This document shows, piece after piece, positions 21,771 to 34,832 of a stretch of 64,000 bases of DNA. The stretch comes from Cyclaneusma minus (taxonomy: Eukaryota > Ascomycota > Leotiomycetes > Marthamycetales > Marthamycetaceae). The notes under the pieces were generated by a model, which ran no database searches, was not told the origin of the DNA, and was given only the letters and a program-made list of their open reading frames with translations. The position numbers and the translations under genes were made by a program. Numbering within the stretch: the stretch's first letter is position 1; every line of letters starts with the position of its first letter. Where the stretch lies: contig JAKZHN010000016.1 in NCBI GenBank assembly GCA_037179335.1, positions 558,001 to 622,000 on the forward strand, given 5' to 3'.

Positions 21771-22881
21771 CCTTAGCGGAAAGGGGGGGTTTTAAATACC
21801 GTATAAATACGGTATAAAAAAATAGACCGTTAAATCGAACAAACCGTTAAGTTATCGCATTTCTCAGCGCAACGGTACGTTTTTTCCAAACGGTCGCTAA
21901 GATTTTTTTAAATTATTGCAAAAATCCAGCTGGTTTCATTTGGAATTGAATTTACACCTTTTTATTATTTTTTACTATTTATTTTTATTTATTTTTATTT
22001 TGTTAGTGTTTTAATATACCGCTAAGCCATCACAATTTATAATCTATTTTAATTTATTGTGATTTGTATTAATTTTTTTATAAGTACCAAGCTTCTTTAG
22101 CTCCAGCTCCAGCTCCAGCTCCAGCTTTACCTACGGTAGGTACCAGCTTTTAAGGCTTGAGCTTCGATTTCAAGGCTTAAGCTTTAGCTCTAGCTCTAGC
22201 TCCAGCCTCTAGCCTCCAGTTTTAAGCTTTAGCTTAAATTTCAAGGCTTGAACTTAAAAAGTGAAACTTTAAGGCTTAAGCTTAAATTCCAGGAAGGCTT
22301 AAGCTTCCGCTTCAGCTCCAGCTTTAATTTCAAGGCTTGAGCTCAAATTCCAATGCTTGAGCTCCAGCTTTTGCGCATGCTATAATGCTCCAGCTTTCGC
22401 TTCAGCTTCAATTTTAAGGCTTGAGCTTAAATTTCAAGGCTCCAGTTCCAGCTTTTGTATACCTATGCTATAAGACTCCAGCTCCAGCTCCAGCTTCAGC
22501 TCCAGAGGTTTGGAGCTGAAGATACTGGTGCTGGAGCTAGAGCTGGAGCTGGAGTATGCGCAGAAGCTGGAATTGGAGTTTTGAAGTTTGAGCTTAAAAG
22601 CCTTGGAGTTTGATTTTTTGAGCTTAAGCTTTGGAGTTTAAGCTGGAGCTTGAAATTAGAGGCTGGAGGCTGAAGCTAAAGCTAAAGCTAGGTAAGGTAC
22701 CAAAGGTGGAGCTGGAGCTAAAACCGTTTGCTAAAAAATACCAGCAAATACCACGTACATTAAATGCAAAAACGTACCGTTTGCTAAAATTGTACCTATT
22801 GTTTACAAGGATGGTATACAACGGTACGAATTTTCAAACGGTATTTATACGGTACGTGAAAACCCCTATTTTCCGCTAAGG
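21771..22881. mobile_element. 1.1 kb foldback / MITE-like element with TA target duplication
   Basis: The left end starts CCTTAGCGGAAA and the right end is its inverse, TTTCCGCTAAGG. The inverted match continues inward through a GGGGTTTT block and the shared phrase TACCGTATAAATAC, about 45 bases on each side. The dinucleotide TA flanks both ends (21769-21770 and 22882-22883), the target duplication of Tc1/mariner-type transposition. Inside, the left half is made of AGCTCC/AAGCTT words and the right half of their complements GGAGCT/AAGCTT, so a single strand could fold back over much of its length. There is no transposase frame, so it is non-autonomous. Confidence 0.75.
22494..22521. repeat. 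Perfect hairpin inside the foldback element
   Basis: CTTCAGCTCCA at 22494-22504 is exactly repeated in reverse complement as TGGAGCTGAAG at 22511-22521, with a six-base loop. It marks the switch from CCAGCT words to AGCTGG words within the element. Confidence 0.8.
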
Positions 22882-22943
22882 TACCTAGGTATCTAGCCAC
22901 TTAGGTCGGGTTAAACCAACTGATAACAGCGTGTATTAATTAT

Positions 22944-23028
22944 CTACCTTACCTATCTTATACTATCTAGGTACCTACCTACCTAACTAGGTAGGTACGT
23001 AGGTAGGTATTTATCTTAGGTAGGTAGC
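22944..23028. repeat. (ACCT)n / (AGGT)n degenerate microsatellite
   Basis: Runs of ACCT are followed by runs of AGGT, so the tract is also self-complementary. It lies just outside the right end of the foldback element. Confidence 0.75.
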
Positions 23029-23093
23029 CTGGGTTAAATCTACCTACGGGCATTTTCCCAAGGTACCGGGTAGGTATCGATTCTTTTAGCGGA

Positions 23094-23226
23094 CTCCGGT
23101 GCTTTTATCGTATAGACGGGAGGTTAGGTACCACTACCGTATAAATACCGTATAAATACCGCATAGAAGATCGTGCCGTCGTATGTCACTGTAACGGTAC
23201 GATTATATAAAACGGTACGTTTTTAC
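23094..23226. mobile_element. Damaged relative of the foldback element
   Basis: Contains TTTTAGCGGA, two tandem copies of ACCGTATAAAT and two copies of AACGGTACG, in the order in which the same words occur in the left arm of the 21771-22881 element. No matching right end was found, so this is probably a truncated copy. Confidence 0.5.
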
Positions 23227-26112
23227 CATGGCATGGTACACCTGAGTTGGTACGTTACCGATACCATCTTAGGTAACATGAAGCCTCTCGGGAAGCTTCC
23301 AAGCTTTCATAGCACTGGCCACGCATGGCAAAGAGGCATTTTTGAGCGCAAAAGTCTTGACAAGAGTGCCAAAAGTGGAGCAAGTATTGCCCGCAGAGCT
23401 CTACATGTCAGTTATTGGCCATTAAACTGCAATAAGCGAAGATGGTGTGCGTTGCAGAAAGCATAGATGAAGTTATAACGAGTCAGGGATCAGTATTACC
23501 TAGTGACCTAGGAAGTGAACAGTGGGAGATAAAGCGTCGGATCTTACCTACGGCTCCTCCTGCATGACATGTACCTAAGGTAGGCAGACTTGAAAGACCA
23601 GGGACATCACAGTTGGGCGACGTAGGTATTGGATATTGCTTACAGACTCGTAGGATACAGTGTAGCTGGACGGGCACGGAAAGCGTCCACATACATATGT
23701 TGTCTTCCCCGCGCCACATAGCATCAATGGGAAGATCGCAGGGCTGAGCGAGGCCGCATCAAGCAAAGCGTCAGGAACAAGGCCGGGATCCGAGCGTCTA
23801 GACCCGCCTGGGGACTTGGTAAAAAGTGGGCCCGAAGTCTCTTTGCACGTTCTCTTGTGGCCGCGAGTTTCCTGAATCCCATCTCCTGGGCAGTTTGGCT
23901 ATGTCGCCAGTGACACCGATCACGCTCTTGGAAGACTGGATGTTGGCGTTGTCGAACCAAGCAACATTGCCTTTCGGATCACACTATGTTGAAGGCGACA
24001 TAGCCTCGCCTGGATCAAGACGGTGCGTGCAGGGAACTGTAAAATAATCAACGCCGTACAGAATGCAGACGAGAGTTGTGACAAAAATGTTGTGAAGAGC
24101 AGTACAGTAGTTCCGTGTTGGTTCATGTTGTTAGCGTGCTGGCCAGGAATGCACAGACGCACGCACACATGTACCGTCTGAGTTCGCGCTGGCCTCAATT
24201 TCGCAGACTCTCTCAGACTCTGTCCGCTCCAAGCTCCGGAATAGTGTTTTGCGACGGCCTGTCGCCCGCTGGGAGGCTGAGACGGCGCAGGGGCCGCCCA
24301 GCAGCTCGCAGGCTTGTTCCTTGCCTCCGAAGAAACGGCCAGGGACAGCAGGGTCACGGCAGACACAGCCGGAGCCAGAGGGGTTCGAAACAAAGCCCAC
24401 CGACCAGCATCACCAACTCCTGTCAAACCATCCATGTTCCTTAGCTCTTATTATTATTAAGAACGGTAGGTGCCTCGACGACTTCCACTCTAGAATCTGT
24501 TTCCTTCTTCCTTTCCATTATTGCTTCTTTCTCTGCTCCGTCTGTCGCCCGTCCGCCGACTACCTTGGAGCCGACGTCCCTTCTTTCCCACTCTCCTTCT
24601 TCCCACCTTCAGGTGACTTGGCTTCGACGCCCTCTCGTGCTCCTCTCTCTAGCCTCGCACACGACGATCACGGTTGGCTGCCGGCGACGATCGACCATCA
24701 GTGATTTGCTGCTTGCAACCCCCAGGTCCTGTCGTTGTCGCAGCAAGGAGGAGCCAGCCCTTTCACGTCGCCGAGTCTGGCCTGCAGGTTGCTGCAGACG
24801 CCTGCGCCGCCGCTACCTTGCTGGCTCGTCAGTTGCAATCTTAAAAGCTGCTTGGGGCGGAACAGGCAGATTGTTTGCACTGGCTCACCTTGCAGCCAAC
24901 TCCCGGCCGATCAATTAAACGCAATTGCAAGCCTTATTCCCGGGCCGCAAGGAGAAACCTGTCTGACCCCGCCCGCAGCAGCTTGTCCCGCCAAGCACTA
25001 CTTCGGCGTCAGGCTTGAGCTCAAACGTCGAACATCCCTCCCTCGCCGGCGCCGCCTCTCCCACGAATCACCGGGGTCCAGTGGTCTGCTTGCATCGCCC
25101 CAGCATGCGTGGGAGCTTGGACGCGCTCGAACGTCGAAACACGTCCACAGAGGCAGAATATAATCCGACCGGACGCACAGTCACAGAGTACTCGACACAG
25201 AGCGGCCATTCCGTCCCATCTCAAATCCTTTTCGTGTAATGTGTGCGACGTCTTGAACGTCTCTGTAGCACTGCGACGACGTGCGACTGGCGCTTCGCGG
25301 GGGTCGGGTCTGAGATATATCAACACTGCGAACCATCCCTGAGCCGGTCACCACAGAGTGTCGTCCCTCACGACCACGCGACATTCCTTCGAGAACCCCG
25401 TTCCCAGAATCTGATAGAAGCTGCCATTTGGCATCTGACAAGGAACCCCCGAAGATACTTGTCTATTTTGCTCGCCCCTGGAGCCAAGTCACGCGCGAGT
25501 TACTGCCTCCCGTCGACCTGCACAGTCCCGCCTGCCGCTGCTTTCTCCCAGACGGCTTCAAGCGACAGCGAATTCGCCTGCCTCGTCTCAAGTATACCGC
25601 TTTGTGACCACCGCTCCCTGGTTGACCATTGCCTTGAGAGCCATAATTTCGCTCTTGTCAGCATTATAAGGAGATTTGACTTGACTTGAACTTCTTCGTG
25701 AGAGGGATACTCTGTGTGGCTGGGTTGTGGGACTTGATATTTACCACACGACATACACGAGAGTCTCACAGCGAACGGCTCTTTGACTCGGTCTTACCAC
25801 GCCCACCTGCTTCTTATAAGACTTTCGTTCCTGTTGAAGAACTCCTGGGGGACTTCGCATCCACTCATTTCACTGCCCGTCCGACGTCCTTTGTTGCGGA
25901 AAAAGACGGCTTGTTTGCCCTTGGAGACCAAGTTTCGTTTGCTCCCAGAAACCTTTGGAAAGGGTGAATGGTCGTGGCCCTCCAGACAAACGAAATCGGC
26001 AACTTTTTATGATATCCACTTTTCCGAAGCTCGGTCACACAAATCACCTCAACTACAGGACTGGGCATAGGCAATCCGGCGAACTGAAGCGGCTGGGGCA
26101 AAGTTTTCCGCC
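23227..26112. other. Long non-coding stretch, probably promoter and leader of the next gene
   Basis: About 2.9 kb with no recognised protein. From about 24470 onward the plus strand becomes pyrimidine-rich (many CTTC/CTCC words), as in long fungal leaders, and contains many short ATG-started frames. I infer that part of this is a long 5' untranslated region, possibly with introns, of the gene at 26113. Confidence 0.4.
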
Positions 26113-27705
26113 ATGAGCGCTCTTTCATCCTTACCTCCAGCGCTGGGAGCTTTGGCGATACTCAGCACGTCTGCCAACTTCACCTTTAGCATCGTCTTCT
26201 CGGTTAGCCTTCTGGGAAAGCCGATGAGGGCTGAAGGTTTTCTTGCCATCGTGGATGCAGCATTGAACACCATGTCGGCGGCGCTGCTGGGAGCACTACT
26301 CCGTCGCATCCACCGAGAGCGGTATCGATACCAAGAAAAGGCGTGGCGAAGAAGTCCGTGGCGGCCCCTTACACAACCTGTGATGGCAACGTGTCTTGTC
26401 TCGACAATCTCGACCATTATCCTTTACGTCTGGATGTACACCAGAATATCACACCTGCTCTCGACCAACCTGAAGACATCGATGCGATATGTCCTGCTTG
26501 TTGCAATCATATTCTGGGCCATATCAGTCCTGGCTCAACTTGGCTTCTTTGCAGGAATCGTCCTGCGCGTTCGTCATGGAGACGTGCGCGCGCAACAGTC
26601 TCGGAGCGGGAGCCTCAGGGCCCAGAAATCGATGCAGGCTGTATCGGAACCAAGCCATTCCAGCGAAATGCAAGAAAAAGCTCGTGCGGTAGAGTCGTTG
26701 CGCCCACACAGCAGCATGACCAATGCTACTATCAACGACAGACTAGGCAGCTCGCGGCCTTCTAGTGTTCTCAAGCGCACCAGCTCGGACACGATGAGCT
26801 CGTTTCGATCGACAGTGTCGCATGCCGTGCGACCTATCTCGTCCAAGACCCGTTTGATTTCGAAATCGCAGAAGTCGATTACATCCACGTTCGACTCCCA
26901 AGAAACGACGCGTCGCAACACTCTGACTTCGGAGGAAGGCTTCGATACCTGGGATACTTCGGCAGTTGACCCGCAAAGTAGGCAAATTGTGAATGTAATC
27001 GCCAGTTCTTCCATGGCTCCGTCGCCCATCGCTGGAACCCATCCTGCCCGTTTGCTCGAAACCATCCCCGCCAGCCCAACAGCAAGCCGGTCTCCTTCTC
27101 CCGGCTTCCCTCTCGACCTCGTCTCCGAAGATAATGAGACTTCTCTAAGCAGACAAGGCCGACGGCGCTCGCGTTCGGACCTGACCAGTGCCTCCTATGT
27201 ATCTCTGTCGCGTCGAGATCTGGATCAACTGGGCTTGCCAATGCCACCCGGAAACACCGAAGCAAACATCCACCCCTTGTTTCGCTCCGACTCGCCCACG
27301 CCGCCACCAGCGATTACGCCGGGTAGTGCTGTCACAGCCTTGCCCCGCCCTTCAGCAGTTGGGCTAGGCATCTCCCGGCGTGCAAGCGAGACTTCCTCTA
27401 CACGCTCCCTTAGCCGTATGCGCAGCGGCTCATCGACAGCGGCGCATTTGCCGAGCCCGCTACTGCATTCAAGATCTTTCGATAGTTCGGCGCCAAGGGC
27501 GGAGCGGCGGTCGGTAAGGGAAGACGACGACGCGATGCTGGAGGGGCCGGCGGAGGGAATGGCAGCGAGAGAGCGAGCGAGCGAGATTGAGCGACAAATC
27601 ACGCCGCCGATCCCAGCGTGGGTACTAGAATCCGGGCGCACGAGCGCGATGGGGTGGCAGAAGAAGAAGGGATTGGGGAGTGTTAGTGAAGCAGAAGGGC
27701 CGTGA
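26113..27705 (+). CDS. Four-helix membrane protein with long serine-rich cytosolic tail, function unknown
   Basis: A single 530-aa frame without introns. Four hydrophobic helices lie in the first 155 residues: ALAILSTSANFTFSIVFSVS, FLAIVDAALNTMSAALLGAL, ATCLVSTISTIILYVWMYT and YVLLVAIIFWAISVLAQLGF. The remaining 375 residues are polar and rich in Ser, Arg and Pro, with many SRS, RSPSP and RRxS phrases that would suit phosphorylation or 14-3-3 binding. The tail ends in a distinct ERQITPPIPAWVLES motif that is probably conserved. I do not recognise a named family. Tail composition suggests a regulated membrane adaptor, but that is inference. It sits between the foldback region and the AT-rich block. 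Confidence 0.75.
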   Translation: MSALSSLPPALGALAILSTSANFTFSIVFSVSLLGKPMRAEGFLAIVDAALNTMSAALLGALLRRIHRERYRYQEKAWRRSPWRPLTQPVMATCLVSTISTIILYVWMYTRISHLLSTNLKTSMRYVLLVAIIFWAISVLAQLGFFAGIVLRVRHGDVRAQQSRSGSLRAQKSMQAVSEPSHSSEMQEKARAVESLRPHSSMTNATINDRLGSSRPSSVLKRTSSDTMSSFRSTVSHAVRPISSKTRLISKSQKSITSTFDSQETTRRNTLTSEEGFDTWDTSAVDPQSRQIVNVIASSSMAPSPIAGTHPARLLETIPASPTASRSPSPGFPLDLVSEDNETSLSRQGRRRSRSDLTSASYVSLSRRDLDQLGLPMPPGNTEANIHPLFRSDSPTPPPAITPGSAVTALPRPSAVGLGISRRASETSSTRSLSRMRSGSSTAAHLPSPLLHSRSFDSSAPRAERRSVREDDDAMLEGPAEGMAARERASEIERQITPPIPAWVLESGRTSAMGWQKKKGLGSVSEAEGP

Positions 27706-29739
27706 AGATGCTCGAAAACACTGCTACAAGTGGCCGGGGGCCCCAGGCCTCGGCCGTAGTCTTGTGTCTCGCGATGATCCAAACACAACAGACATCACGA
27801 CTTTTCTGTATGAAGAAGGCTGGGCGGTTGGGGACAATTTTCCTGGCTAAACGAATTGTGATACCTTTGATGTTAGCGTTGGCGTTCATGACAGGAAAAT
27901 TTTGCTTGGCTTCGACCGCAAGATTTCTTTTCCCAAAAAAAAAGGGGGGGGAAGGCCGGGGAAACGCTGGGAGAGGAACTGGACAAAATAAGCCTTATAA
28001 CTTAAATTTTAGACGAGAAAGTGAAATGCAAAAGGGATCATTCCAAAACCACTGCTTGCCTTTCGTCTTCGAGAAACTTGGTGACACTAGACCACGGTTG
28101 CAAAGGCACCAGGGGTTTTTGACCGTACGTATGGCGCCGGGCTGGGGTTCAGGGCGCGTGGTCTTGAGACTTCAATTACTCCGGCCCATGAGGAAGGGGA
28201 ATTGGATCCGTGATCTGTCTGATGTTTGAGGGTTGAACAGGCTGCAGTGCGCTGTTGTAGCGTGTGGCTGACTGCTGCGGTTTGTCACTTTTCACCGTTG
28301 TTGTTGTGATGCTCTCAGTTGTTGTGCTCCCACTGCTGACAATCCCTCCGTGTAAAAGCCTACAGAGCCTACCGGGATGCTTCTGTCTGATGCATTAGCC
28401 GCCCGTTGGCTGGAGCACCTGAACAGGCGGAGAGGAGCTGGCACTGGGCATGAAGATGACGACACCGGGAAGAAATATGTATATATATGGGCAGTAAGGC
28501 ACTGAAGGTTCGGTAGCATGACAAGCACAAGATTATTGAAGGAAAGCAGCGGGTGGCGAAACTGTGTTGTTGGCAAAGAACATTAGGAAAAGCACTACTG
28601 AATACATATAGGTGTGCAGCATCTGCTTCCAGAAAAGCCCACTTGGCTCCAGTCAGTTTATTTCGTACGGCAGAAATACATTGATGTAGTGTCCGGTGGC
28701 AATCCCCAGACACCAATAAGTGACAGTAATCCAACACGGAGCAGGCAATATTAGTGACGACAGGTCTCGACAGATCCAGACAGCCAAACCGAATTTGAAG
28801 ACAGCAAAGCGGTGCTCCGAGATATGTATGGTCTCCAGTCCTAAACGGGACTTATGTTTAGACTGACTCTCGATGGAGCTCCGGCGTCACAGGCCATCGG
28901 CGATGGAAGTCGCGACGCGCCTGGTGGCAGGAACTGGGAGGTGAGAGGCGAGAGGCAGCGACGCCAATGCACCACCGCGTCCATGGGAGCATCAGACGCG
29001 TGCGACAGCGAGCCATGGGTCGAGAGCGTCACGAGACATATACGGGCGAGGAATGGAAGGACTCGTTCTTACCTAATAATCCAAAGTCGCGAGATCTGTA
29101 ACTTGAGTATTGATGAGCCTTCAATGTTGGAACGGAGTGCCGGTCTTTGCTTTCGACTTGCGGGGTGTGCCTACTCGCTTTCGCTTGCGGCTACTGTAAG
29201 CGGACAAGCCCCTGATAATTATTATATATACTATAACTTAGCTGCCGCCGTATAAAACAAACCAAAATCTAAGCTATAATAGCTTAATAAACCCTCGAAT
29301 AAAAATAATTTGTGCTTCTAAATACCAGCGATATAAATACCCACCAATGGTGGTACCACGAGTCGTTAACAGAATTGTAAAAAAAGACAACGTCAGACAT
29401 TTTGACTTTTGAGAATTTGGATCTTATCCTCCCGTTTCGAGGAATTGAAGCTTTAATATTGTAGAAAACATAATCGACCAGCCAGCGGCGGTGGTTCCCG
29501 AGTGGGACCGGTTTATCCCCTACCTTTTCCATGGCCGCGAAATCTCCTAAAAGTTCGATTGACTCGAAACTCTGATGGCTTTTGAGCCGAAATTGAGTGA
29601 AAAGGATTGTGGAGAAAGGGAATTATTAAATTGTACAAATAAAATGTATCCGGCGAAAAAGAAAATAAAAAAGCTGGGGGGATAGGGGCTTATTTGCTGC
29701 GCCCGCTTTAACGGCAGTTAGTGATCCGTATTTAAAAGC
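27706..29739. other. Intergenic region grading into AT-rich DNA
   Basis: Normal base composition to about 29200, then a rising AT content. An 82-codon minus frame at 29284-29532 is open but has no recognisable domain; it could be a relic of a repeat. There is nothing else to support. Confidence 0.45.
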
Positions 29740-29850
29740 TTTAAAACCCAAAGCTATAAAAGGGAAAATAATTATTATATATACAACGCATTTCTATTTG
29801 CCAATTTATTTTTAACTATTGTAATAGAATTATAGAAATTTTTATTATTG
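29724..29850 (+). repeat. Left direct repeat of the AT-rich block (candidate LTR remnant)
   Basis: Begins ATCCGTATTTAAAAGC, continues through CCCAAAGCTATAAAA and ends with TTTGCCAATTTATTTTTAAC. All three words recur in the same order and orientation 5.1 kb to the right. Compared with that copy it lacks about 165 internal bases. Confidence 0.6.
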
Positions 29851-31824
29851 TAAAATTGGTTAAAAAGGTTTTGGTAATTGCAGGAGTTTGTATAAATGTG
29901 AAATTGGTTTAAAGCAATATTTATTTCAATTTTATTATAAATTGCAGATTTAATTTAAATTGCAAGGACTTTATATTTTTGCTAAATATTAATTAAAATA
30001 TTTTTAGATTTATGGATATTTTTATAGCTTTTATAAAGCTGATTTTTGAGTATTTAATTATTTTAATAAATTGGATTAAAAGTTAGTTGCAAGTTTTTAA
30101 TTCTTTTTAATATAAGACTAAAATATTTTAATTTTGATTTATTTAAGTGTTTTTGGAATATTTTAAATAGGCTGGTATTATTTTATATATTTCAGTATTT
30201 TAAACGATTGGCTTTTATTTTAAAATTTATTTTAATATAGTAATAAAGCTTTTTAAAATTATAGTTATAATTTTATAAATTCAGGTTATAGTATTTGGCA
30301 ATTTTGCTTTTAAATATATATAAGTAAGCTTTTAAATAATTTTTAATTGGGATACCAGCTTTATTATATATATTATAAAAATAGGATAATTTGATATTTA
30401 AAATATTTATTAATTTTTTATTATACCGATTTTTATTTTAATAGGCTTTATTTAAATTTAGGATTTTTTTATATAATTAATTCAAGTTTGAAATCGCAGG
30501 CTAATTTTATATTTATATTGTTTTTGGATTTCTAAAAAAGGGGTAGGTTTGTTTGGTAATTTTTATAAAAGAAATTAATTAGCTGAAGTATTGCTAAATT
30601 TGAGTTTGAGGAAATAGTATTTTTTAATACAAAGTATTGCCTGTTTTTAAAAGTGAAAATTGCTGCGAAAAAATATCCAGGTATTGAATTTTAAAGGCTG
30701 CAGCTATAATTGCAATTGAATTATTATAATTTGATTTTTTAAATCTGATATTCGATTTTAAATTTGAGCATATTGATTTTTTAATTTTTATAGACTTTTT
30801 ATTATTAGTTTTGTTATTTTTTTGATTGAATTTCTTGGTTTTTTTTAAATTTGATATTTTGGGAAATTTTGAATAATTTTGCAAAAGGAAGATTTGCAAT
30901 ATAAAAAGCTATAAAGGGCTAAAATTGCTTTATTTTTATTTTTGGAAAGAGTTTTTTAAATTGTTTTTTAGAGGATTTGATTAAATAAGCTTTGTAAAAG
31001 TCAATTTTTTAAAAGATTATAAAAGAAAATGGCTTTTTTTTATATGATATTGGCAATTTTGTTAAAAATTGGATTTTTTTATTTTTATTTTTGGCTGCAA
31101 ATAATTTTTTTAGGCTATTTTGCAAATTGGTTTTTCTAAATAATTCGGGCTAATATAAATGAGATATAATATTTATTATTTATTAGTACATAAATATTAT
31201 TGCTGTATAAATGGTTTTTAATAAAGCGATAAGATTTTATTATTTTTAAAATAAATAAATTTTGGGTTTATTTTTTAAAATCCAGCTATATTGCTTTGGA
31301 TTTTTTTTGTATTTAAATGCTTTATGTTTTATTTTATTTTTATTTATTATCAGATTTATTTATTTAGCTAGGATATGCAATTGGCGTTTATAATATATAT
31401 ATATTTATTATTAAAAAATTCGTTATTTAAGCTAATTTTCTTTAAAGCCAAAAAATAAGAATTTTAATTTCCAGCAAAAATCCGGCAAAATATAAAGGAA
31501 ATTTATAACCAATTTAATATATATTTATTAAAGGGCGGGTTTGCAAAGATTTTTAATATTAAGCTATATTAATATTTGTAACTGCCTTTTGTTATAGCCC
31601 AATTTTTTTTGGCGCTATATTTTGCCTTTTTTTTTAATTTACCTATATTTTTTTAATTGAGATTAGGGCTTAATCTTTTAATTTATAATTTTTTATTATT
31701 ATATTTACTAGCCAAAAGAAAGCCTATATTACCTAAGTTTTAATACCTTTTTTTTTCGTTTTTTTTTAGCGCTATACCAATTTTGGACCAATATTGCTTA
31801 TATTATAATAGAATTGGTAATGGT

Positions 31825-31866
31825 TAATTAATATAATAATTAATATAATAATTAATATAATAATTT
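31825..31866. repeat. 12-base tandem repeat ATTAATATAATA
   Basis: Three consecutive copies lie near the centre of the AT-rich block, close to where the base skew changes sign. Confidence 0.7.
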
Positions 31867-34832
31867 ATATAAAATTAAAAATATATTATAAAATAGCTAA
31901 AAAGCCGCTAATATAAAATTGGAAAATAAAATGCTTAGGTAATTATTTTAAAGCTAAGCAAAAGCAATTTATTTATTATATTAATATATTTAATTAATAA
32001 AATTATATGCTTTGGAAATTGTATTATTATATTTAATTTAATTTACCAATTAAATTATTTATTGCTTTTTATTTATTGGTTTTTTCTAATTTTAATAATA
32101 TAATATTTAATAATATATATAGCCAATGCTTTTTAAAAAGCTTTTAATAAGCACGGGTTTTTAAGCCAATAAAAAACTGGTAATATTTTAGCGGCCTTTT
32201 AAAAAGCTTTTGTTTTTATATAGCTAATATATAGATTGGGCTTTTATTATAAAAATTCCAAATATTCCGTATAATATATAAATATAGCATTGCATTTTAC
32301 CCTTAAATAAATAAATAAATAAATCAGATATTTCAGATTTTAAGAATTTATATATAATATTGCTATAATAATAATAAAATGAATTAAGCAATCCAATTAA
32401 TTATAATAAAATTTGCCTATAATAATATAAAATAAAAAATACAGAAAGAAAATCCTTTTTTATAATATATAAATATTATTTATAAATTAGCATTAATTCT
32501 TTTATATAATTTATAAATTTTTCTAAAAGAAATATAGCCAATATATATTATTAGAAAAATTAAAAAAACGCTATTAATAAATATATAAAATAGTGTATAA
32601 AAAAGCATAAAATTATATATTTTTTAAAAAAAAACCTGGATTTTCCTATTTACTAAAAATATATAAGCCCCTTTTTTATTATTAAAAAAATAAAAGCCCG
32701 AGCCTACCGCTTAAAATTCCCGTTTAAATCTTAATTAAAAAATTATATAATATTTTTTATATTAGCCTTTTGAAATTCGCTAAAATATTTTAAAATAGTA
32801 TATATAAATTATGCCTTATATATTTTAAAAACTTTAAAAATAATTAAAAATAGGAAATTAAAAGAATTATAATATATAAAAAAATCAAAAACAATTAATT
32901 TATATTTTATACATATTGGAAAAATTGTAGCTAAAATTGAAACCAAATATTAGTTTAAAAAGATTTTGAAAATACCCTAATGATTTTAAGCAAATTTATT
33001 AAAAAAACACCAAAACTAAATTATAATAATAATAAACAAATTATTAAAAAAATGCAAATATTGAAAAAGAATACCAAAAACCAGCTTTAATTTTATATTT
33101 AGATAAAAAATACCCAATCATATATAATATTAAGCAAAAGCAAAAATAAAGATATTTAAAATATAAAAATATAATTTTTATTTTAAATTAAATTAAATTA
33201 AATTGAAAAAGTGAAAATTAAATAATAAGCTTAATTTAATTAAAAATTATAAAATATATAAATAAAAATTATAAATTCCGTATATTATATAAAATAAATC
33301 CGGTTAGCAAAATTAAAAAAATTACAATATTTTTAAAAACCCAATTTATATATATTAATTTTATAATTTTATAATTTTATATTATATTGCCAAAAATCCA
33401 GTTTCTTTTTATATTAAATAAAATATTATTTAAAAGATAATGAAAATTATAATTTATTTATATTCTAATTAAATATATGTAAAAACACAAAACATAAATT
33501 TATGAAATAATACCAAATATTAACCGCTATATATATTAAAATATAAATTGCAAAAATAATTTTAATTAAAGCTATTATTGCAGCTATAATATTTTTAAAT
33601 ATATTATATGTTTTATATTTCAGAAAAGCATAAATTTTAAAATAAAAAAAGATCCCGGCAATTTTTATATTATTTTTTAATTGGGTTAATTTATTATTAT
33701 AATTGGCGTATTAATTTTTTAAAAAAGACCTAAATTTTAATATAGCAATAAAAATAAAGCATAAAAATATTATAAACTGTATTAAATAAAGAAATTTAAA
33801 TAGCAAAAATTTGCAAAATAAAAAATTAATTAATAAAAAAAGATAAAAAAGCAAATATAAATTTATTATATAATAAGGGGATTTATAATTACCATAATAA
33901 TAATTGCATTTAAAATTATTTACAATTCAATTATAAATATTAAATTTTTTTATAAAGAAAATCCAAATAAAAGCTTTATATATAGCAAGCGCAAATGCGG
34001 ATTTAAAATATAAATATAAGCTTAATAAAAATGCAATTCAAATTTTGCAATAAAATTGCAAATTTAATACCATTATTACAATTATAATTAGAATTTCTGC
34101 TATATAAAATTTGAAATAAGCCGCTACCAAGATTTTGCATTTTGCAATTAAAAATATCAAAAGCTATAACATTAAAATTAAAAAATAATAATAAATAAAA
34201 AATAATAAAAAAGTCCTAATTTCCGCTAAATAAATATATATTAAAAAATCTATATAAAATAATAATAATAAAAAGCCTAATAAAAAAAACCCCGGCTTTA
34301 TATAAATAAAATCTTAATAAGGCCCAATATAATTGCTATAATAAAAAAAAACCCCCTTAAGATTCGCTAATTTTTTTTAAAAAAATCGAAATTAAAACCA
34401 AAATTACAAATTAATATATTATTATTGCAAAAAACGCATAATATATATATAAAAGCAAAAAAATTGAAAAACTCTAAAACCAATTATTTAAAATAAATTG
34501 CCGCTATATTAACATTTCGGCATTTATAAAAAAAGCATGCATAAAAGCGGAAAAGATATATATAAGCTAATAAAAATAATAAAATTTAATAACTTTTAAT
34601 ATAAAAATATAAAAATAAAAATATAAAAATAATTAAACAAAAATATGAAATTAACCAATAATAAATAGCGCAAATTACATATTAAAACAAAAATATTAAA
34701 AATTAGGCAAAAATAAATTTAAAAATAAATATTAATAATGGCGAATTAATAAAAATCTACCAATTTATACGGCCAAAATAAAAAGCCAAAATTAATAGCC
34801 AAAACCAAATATCGGACCACCAAAAAGCAAAA

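Noticed and set aside
21564..22720. AGCTCC words as a possible CRISPR or coding repeat
   Set aside because: No regular repeat-spacer spacing, eukaryotic host, and the words lie within a TA-flanked inverted-repeat element.
30624..30899. 91-codon minus frame inside the AT-rich block
   Set aside because: Lys/Asn/Ile composition is what any open frame in such AT-rich DNA gives.
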